Positions 60,272 through 64,000 of a stretch of DNA of 64,000 bases are shown piece after piece; the stretch's first letter is position 1; the number at the start of each line of letters is the position of its first letter. Source of the stretch: JADLGH01 sp964586675. Lineage in GTDB: Bacteria; Desulfobacterota_D; UBA1144; Nemesobacterales; UBA2774. The stretch is from positions 5,686 to 69,685 of the forward strand of contig CAZPHQ010000014.1 of NCBI GenBank assembly GCA_964586675.1, read 5' to 3'. Under the pieces are notes generated by a model. That model did not search any database. It had not been told where the DNA came from and saw only the letters and a list, made by a program, of their open reading frames with translations. Made by a program: the position numbers and the translations under genes.

Positions 60272-61816
60272 TTAGAGTGGTATGTTCCCGTGTTTCTTCG
60301 GGGGATTCGTCTGCCTCTTGCCGTCGAGCATCTCGAACGCCGAGATAACGCGCGGCCTCGTATCCTCGGGCCTTATCACCTCGTCGACGAACCCGAGGTC
60401 CGCCGCCCTGTAGGGATTCGCGAACCTCTTCTTGTATTCTTCGATGAGCCGGGCCCTTTCGGCTTCCTGATCCTCGGCCTGGAGTATCTGCGCGCGGGAG
60501 ATGATATTAACAGCCCCGTCCGAGCCCATGACGGCGATCTCGGCGGTCGGGTACGCCATGACGATGTCTCCCCTCACATGCTTCGACGACATGACGTCGT
60601 AAGCGCCGCCGTAGGCCTTCCTGGTTATGACTGTCACCCTCGGCACGGTCGCCTCGCTGTAGGCGTAGAGGAGCTTCGCCCCGTGCTTTATGATCCCGCC
60701 CCATTCCTGCGAGGTGCCGGGTAAAAATCCTGGAACGTCCTCGAAGGTGAGAATCGGTATGTTAAAGCAGTCGCAGAACCTGACGAACCTTCCGGCCTTA
60801 ACAGACGCGTCTATGTCGAGACATCCCGCGAGAACATTCGGCTGGTTGCCGACTATTCCCACGACGCGCCCCGCGAGCCTCGCGAACCCGACGACAATAT
60901 TCTGCGCGTAAAGCTCCTGCACCTCGAAGAAGTATCCGTTGTCGACGACAGCCGATATAACATCCTTGACGTCATAAGGCTTGTTCGGGTTTTCGGGGAC
61001 TATCGCCCGGAGGGCGGTGGCCTTCCTGTCGGGCGGGTCGTCCGTGCCCGTCCTCGGCGGGTCTTCCATGTTGTTGGAAGGAAGGAAGCTCAATAGCTCC
61101 TTTATCAGTGCAATACATTCCTTGTCGTCTTCCGTCGCGAAGTGGGCAACTCCGCTTTTAGTGTTGTGAAGTTCGGCGCCGCCGAGCTCTTCTGCGTTCA
61201 CTTCCTCGTGTGTGACGGCTTTAATCACGTCGGGCCCGGTTATGAACATGTAGCTCGTATTTCTCACCATTATCGTGAAGTCGGTTATGGCGGGTGAATA
61301 AACCGCGCCGCCCGCGCACGGGCCCATTATCGCGGATATCTGCGGCACGACGCCCGACGCGAGCACGTTCCTGCAGAATATCTCGCCGTAGCCGCCGAGG
61401 CTTTCGACGCCCTCCTGTATCCTCGCGCCGCCCGAGTCGTTAAGCCCGATTATCGGCGCGCCTACCTGCACGGCGAGGTCCATGACCTTGCATATCTTCT
61501 TCCCGTGCACCATGCCGAGCGAGCCGCCGAACACGGTGAAGTCCTGCGCGTAGACGAACACCTGCCTTCCCTCGACCTTCCCATATCCCGTGACGACACC
61601 GTCGCCGAGGAACTTTTTGGTGTCCATCCCGAAGTCGGTGCACCTGTGCACGACGAACTTGTCGAGCTCGACGAACGTGTTCTTATCGACAAGAAGGTCG
61701 ATCCTCTCCCGCGCCGTGAGCTTCCCGCTCTCGTGCTGTTTCTTTATTCTGGCTTCGCCCCCGCCTTCCTCGGCTTCTTTCTCTTTCTGTTCCAGAATTG
61801 CAATCTTTTCCTTCAT
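60272..61816 (-). CDS. pccB: Acyl-CoA carboxylase carboxyltransferase beta subunit (propionyl-CoA type)
   Basis: 514 residues from ATG 61816 (AAGGAG 6 bases upstream); upstream codons lack conservation. Moves CO2 from carboxybiotin to acyl-CoA. Two crotonase-like halves: GARIQEGVESLGGYGEIF (about 137-155) and VPGFLPGTSQEWGGIIKHGAK. D407 in GGAYDVMSSKH is the position that favours propionyl-CoA in characterised enzymes (Ile or Cys for others). First gene of the carboxylase operon. Confidence 0.93.
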   Translation of the reverse strand: MKEKIAILEQKEKEAEEGGGEARIKKQHESGKLTARERIDLLVDKNTFVELDKFVVHRCTDFGMDTKKFLGDGVVTGYGKVEGRQVFVYAQDFTVFGGSLGMVHGKKICKVMDLAVQVGAPIIGLNDSGGARIQEGVESLGGYGEIFCRNVLASGVVPQISAIMGPCAGGAVYSPAITDFTIMVRNTSYMFITGPDVIKAVTHEEVNAEELGGAELHNTKSGVAHFATEDDKECIALIKELLSFLPSNNMEDPPRTGTDDPPDRKATALRAIVPENPNKPYDVKDVISAVVDNGYFFEVQELYAQNIVVGFARLAGRVVGIVGNQPNVLAGCLDIDASVKAGRFVRFCDCFNIPILTFEDVPGFLPGTSQEWGGIIKHGAKLLYAYSEATVPRVTVITRKAYGGAYDVMSSKHVRGDIVMAYPTAEIAVMGSDGAVNIISRAQILQAEDQEAERARLIEEYKKRFANPYRAADLGFVDEVIRPEDTRPRVISAFEMLDGKRQTNPPKKHGNIPL

Positions 61817-61928
61817 TATCGGCTCCTTTGAAGGTTCTTGGGAATCCAAAAAAATACTCTGTAAATACCTATTATGCAAGTTAAGGGCGGGGGAGCGGAA
61901 CGGGGTGAAAGACGATAGTTACGTGCTT

Positions 61929-61950
61929 CACGAGTGCAGCTGCACTCGTG
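61929..61950. promoter_or_regulatory. Perfect 22-base palindrome upstream of pccB
   Basis: CACGAGTGCAG and its exact complement with no spacer, between coaE and pccB (both minus strand). No T tract follows on either strand, so a regulator-binding site is likelier than a terminator. A CATAAT-like -10 lies closer to pccB (about 61869-61874). Confidence 0.55.
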
Positions 61951-62028
61951 CTCACAAAGTGCGAAGAATTGTCACAGTATCGCAGGTTAGAAGTAATGTT
62001 TTCGCGCACAGTTTTGCTATGTTCCTCA

Positions 62029-62631
62029 TCATCCTGCCCCGTTTATTTCTTCCCATAGCTTTTTCACCAGGGCCTCCGTCTCCTCTTCCGTGGCCGAATT
62101 ATCTATAAGGTAATCCGCGTGAAGCGCCTTCTCAGAGGCCGGCATCTGCGAGCCTATTCTCGCCAGCGCCTCCTCCCGCGTGTAGCCGTTTCGCTTTATG
62201 AGCCTTTCTATCTGGCGCTCCTCGTCGGCCGTCACAACTATAAGCCCGTCGAGAAATTCCCTGAGCCCCCCGCTCTCGACTATAAGCGCGGCCTCTATTA
62301 CGACGACGGGAATGTTCTCCTCCCTGTACTCCGAAAGCCGCTCACGGACGGCCTCCTTTATCCTCGGGTGGGTTATGTCCATGAGGAGCCTTCTCTTGCC
62401 CTCGTCCGCGAAAACTATCTCCCCGAGCCGCCGCCTGTCTATTGTGCCGTCCGGGCTCAGGACCCCGGGCCCGAACTTCCTCACTATATCGGCCCACGCC
62501 GGCTTTTCCGGCTCGACGACCTCCCGCGCTATCTCGTCGGCGTCGATGATACGCGCCCCCATGCTCCCCAGCATGCGCGCCACCGTGCTCTTCCCCGAGG
62601 CAATGTTTCCCGTAAGTCCCAGCACCTTCAT
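62029..62631 (-). CDS. coaE: Dephospho-CoA kinase
   Basis: 200 residues from ATG 62631 (MKVLGLTGNIASGKST). The frame extends 12 codons upstream to another ATG, but the conserved start is here. P-loop at 8-16, DADEIAREVVEP, EAALIVESG and IGSQMPASEKALHADYLIDNS. Final step of CoA synthesis. Confidence 0.95.
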   Translation of the reverse strand: MKVLGLTGNIASGKSTVARMLGSMGARIIDADEIAREVVEPEKPAWADIVRKFGPGVLSPDGTIDRRRLGEIVFADEGKRRLLMDITHPRIKEAVRERLSEYREENIPVVVIEAALIVESGGLREFLDGLIVVTADEERQIERLIKRNGYTREEALARIGSQMPASEKALHADYLIDNSATEEETEALVKKLWEEINGAG

Positions 62632-62765
62632 GGCCGGTATTTTAATTCCCCCGGGCGCTTCTTTCAAACGCGCCTCCGCGCCTGCCCCCGGGGTCTTGAT
62701 TAAATTATCAATAAGGTATAATTAACTCAGACTTCGCAGTTGCGAATAAAAAAGGAGGGGCGTAC

Positions 62766-63629
62766 ATGTCCAGGAAAGTCGAAGATATTAAAAAGGTGGG
62801 CGTAGTCGGCGCAGGCACGATGGGTTCCGGCATAGCTCAGGTCGTCGCGTCGAGCGGAAGGGAAGTGGCGCTGATCGACGTATCCGAAGCCGCGCTCGAA
62901 AGGGGCGTCAAGGGTATAGAAAGCAGTCTCGGCAGGCTCGTCAGGAAAGAAACCATCAGCGAGGAAGAGAGTAAAGCCATCAGCTCCCGCATCTCAAAAA
63001 CCACCGGATTCGGCGATTTAAAGGACGTCGACCTTATAATTGAAGCCGTTTTCGAGGACATGACCGTAAAGAAAGAGATATACAAAAAGCTCGACGAGGC
63101 CGTAGCGCCTGACGTCGTCCTCGCGACGAACACCTCGTCCCTCCCGATAGTCGAGATAGCAGTCGGCACCAAACGTGCGGACAAGGTCGTCGGCATGCAC
63201 TTCTTCAACCCCGCGCCGGTTATGAAGCTCGTCGAGATCATAAAGGCGCTGACGACATCCGACGAAACGCTCCAGCTCGCCTACGACTTCGCAGTTGCTC
63301 TCGGAAAAGACCCGGTAAAAACGATCGACCACCCCGGATTCATAGTCAACAGGATACTCGTCCCGATGTTAAACGAGGCCGTCTTCGCCTATTCCGACGG
63401 CGTCGGCACCCCCGACGACATAGACAAGGCCATGAAGCTCGGCACGAACCAGCCCATAGGCCCCCTCGCCCTCATAGACCTCATCGGCCTCGACGTCACA
63501 GTAAACATCATGGACGTCTTCTACGAAGAATTTCAGGACCCGAAATACCGCGCCGCGCCGCTACTCCGCCAGATGGTAAGGGCAGGCTGGCTCGGCAGAA
63601 AAACCGGAAAGGGATTTTTCCAATATTAA
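62766..63629 (+). CDS. 3-hydroxybutyryl-CoA dehydrogenase
   Basis: 287 residues. NAD(P)-dependent oxidation of L-3-hydroxyacyl-CoA. GxGxxG as VVGAGTMGSGIAQVVA (14-29), catalytic H145 in GMHFFNPAPVMKLVEI, and the C-terminal dimerisation domain (DHPGFIVNRILVPMLNEA). Short-chain fatty-acid or butanoate metabolism, alone on the plus strand. AAGGAGG site before the ATG; followed by a terminator. Confidence 0.93.
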   Translation: MSRKVEDIKKVGVVGAGTMGSGIAQVVASSGREVALIDVSEAALERGVKGIESSLGRLVRKETISEEESKAISSRISKTTGFGDLKDVDLIIEAVFEDMTVKKEIYKKLDEAVAPDVVLATNTSSLPIVEIAVGTKRADKVVGMHFFNPAPVMKLVEIIKALTTSDETLQLAYDFAVALGKDPVKTIDHPGFIVNRILVPMLNEAVFAYSDGVGTPDDIDKAMKLGTNQPIGPLALIDLIGLDVTVNIMDVFYEEFQDPKYRAAPLLRQMVRAGWLGRKTGKGFFQY

Positions 63630-63643
63630 TAGCTTGGTTTGCG

Positions 63644-63675
63644 GGACAGGCTGTGAAAATAATAACAGCCTGTCC
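63644..63675 (+). terminator. Strong hairpin after the dehydrogenase gene
   Basis: GGACAGGCTGT (63644-63654) pairs perfectly with ACAGCCTGTCC (63665-63675) around a 10-base A/T-rich loop. It lies 14 bases after the stop and is followed by TTAACG. Confidence 0.65.
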
Positions 63676-63687
63676 TTAACGTCTTGG

Positions 63688-63717
63688 CTGTCATTTCGAG
63701 CGCAGCGAGAAATCTCG
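63688..63717. repeat. CTGTCATTTCGAGC-type repeat
   Basis: CTGTCATTTCGAGCGCAGCG, then AGAAATCTCG; the same type as 63776-63803, which has CGAACGAAGTGAG in the middle. Confidence 0.65.
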
Positions 63718-63775
63718 TTTTTTGTTTCGAATGGGACCGGCCGAGATTACATCCTAGACCAGCGGTATACAGAAT

Positions 63776-63803
63776 CTGTCATTTCGAACGAAGTGAGAAA
63801 TCT
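63776..63803. repeat. CTGTCATTTCGAAC-type repeat
   Basis: CTGTCATTTCGAACGAAGTG then AGAAATCT: second copy of the element at 63688. Confidence 0.65.
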
Positions 63804-63814
63804 ATTTTTCAAGT

Positions 63815-63844
63815 CTGTCATCCTGAACTTGATTCAGGATCTCG
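63815..63844. repeat. CTGTCATCCTGAAC-type repeat
   Basis: TCCTGAA and TTCAGGA arms around CTTGA form a hairpin; the 5' end CTGTCAT is shared with the other repeats. Confidence 0.65.
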
Positions 63845-64000
63845 TTTTAAAAAGCTTTAAAGCAAAATACAACTACTTCTACTTTTCCTTGATGAAAAGT
63901 AGCAAAAATCACGGGACGGGGCAAAATTGACTAAAAATCATCGCGTCTTCGCTAAATCTTATACCCACCCCACCCCCTGATAAGATTTTTAACGCTCATC

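Larger units (their letters stand above)
63676..64000. other. Intergenic repeat cluster at window end
   Basis: No gene is supported. Contains three 'CTGTCAT' repeats (63688-63717, 63776-63803, 63815-63844), a CTACTTTTC/GAAAAGTAG hairpin (63879-63902) and an AAATCTTAT/ATAAGATTT inverted repeat (63954-63988). An open frame at 63634-63930 runs across these elements and is not real. Confidence 0.6.

Noticed and set aside
63634..63930. 98-residue frame after the dehydrogenase gene
   Set aside because: It runs through a terminator hairpin and three repeat elements.

Overview
The window reads as a contig from a GC-rich, Gram-negative bacterium. It carries outer-membrane and periplasmic proteins (an OmpA-domain protein, a DegP-type protease, a predicted beta-barrel), a chromosomal set of translation genes and a K+-dependent membrane pyrophosphatase. 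The phylum cannot be fixed by reading alone; gene content and the dispersed 'TGTCATTC...' palindromic repeats fit a deltaproteobacterial-grade lineage (Desulfobacterota or Dadabacteria-like). Exception: the first ~2.34 kb is AT-rich, encodes a Bacteroidota-like Zn/Cd P-type ATPase and ends abruptly against GC-rich sequence. It is either recent foreign DNA or an assembly chimera.

Layout. 1-2343: foreign-looking segment. 2344-14607: a BamE-like small protein, clpS-clpA, a DUF482-type acyltransferase, an OmpA-domain protein, a VOC protein, a flavin monooxygenase, degP-ridA, a metzincin-like DUF6775 protein, a Thi4-type thiazole synthase and a DUF4412 protein. 14622-20304 (minus strand): rpsF-rpsR-rplI with a probable S6:S18 autoregulatory leader, then prs-rplY-pth-hppA. 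20349-34703: a flavin-binding protein, tRNA-Leu(CAG), a SPOR protein, a sigma-70 factor behind a near-consensus promoter, a sulfotransferase, an SCP2 protein, mnmG with a small antisense gene at its 3' end, a YyaL-type protein, a dynamin-like GTPase, a PilZ protein, typA and a DUF938 methyltransferase. 34767-42993: small membrane and secreted proteins, a degenerate PCu(A)C protein, DUF5996, NnrS behind a palindromic operator, ada-osmC-ligD(polymerase), a monooxygenase-fold protein and PPK2. 43240-45512: a decayed island in which a restriction-enzyme N-terminus is joined to a frameshifted arylsulfatase, beside tRNA-Arg(CCG). 45503-64000: uracil-DNA glycosylase, leuS, glutaredoxin, thiE, a barrel protein, thrC, acyP, an MBL hydrolase, ftsB, a GGDEF protein, rsmA, a duplicated-domain secreted protein, a biotin-dependent acyl-CoA carboxylase operon, coaE, a 3-hydroxyacyl-CoA dehydrogenase and a repeat cluster.

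How the parts fit: most of the window is housekeeping. ClpS/ClpA, DegP and the OmpA/SPOR/barrel proteins serve protein quality and the envelope. Thi4 and ThiE supply the two halves of thiamine. The carboxylase and dehydrogenase point to short-chain acyl-CoA metabolism. The GGDEF and PilZ proteins are the two ends of a c-di-GMP pathway. No CRISPR array, prophage or complete defence system is present. The most unusual items are a uracil-DNA glycosylase lacking all four Fe-S cysteines, a metzincin-like protein that keeps its cysteine zinc site but lacks HEXXH, a Cys-type (single-turnover) Thi4 in a bacterium, the restriction/sulfatase scar by tRNA-Arg, and the small antisense gene over mnmG.
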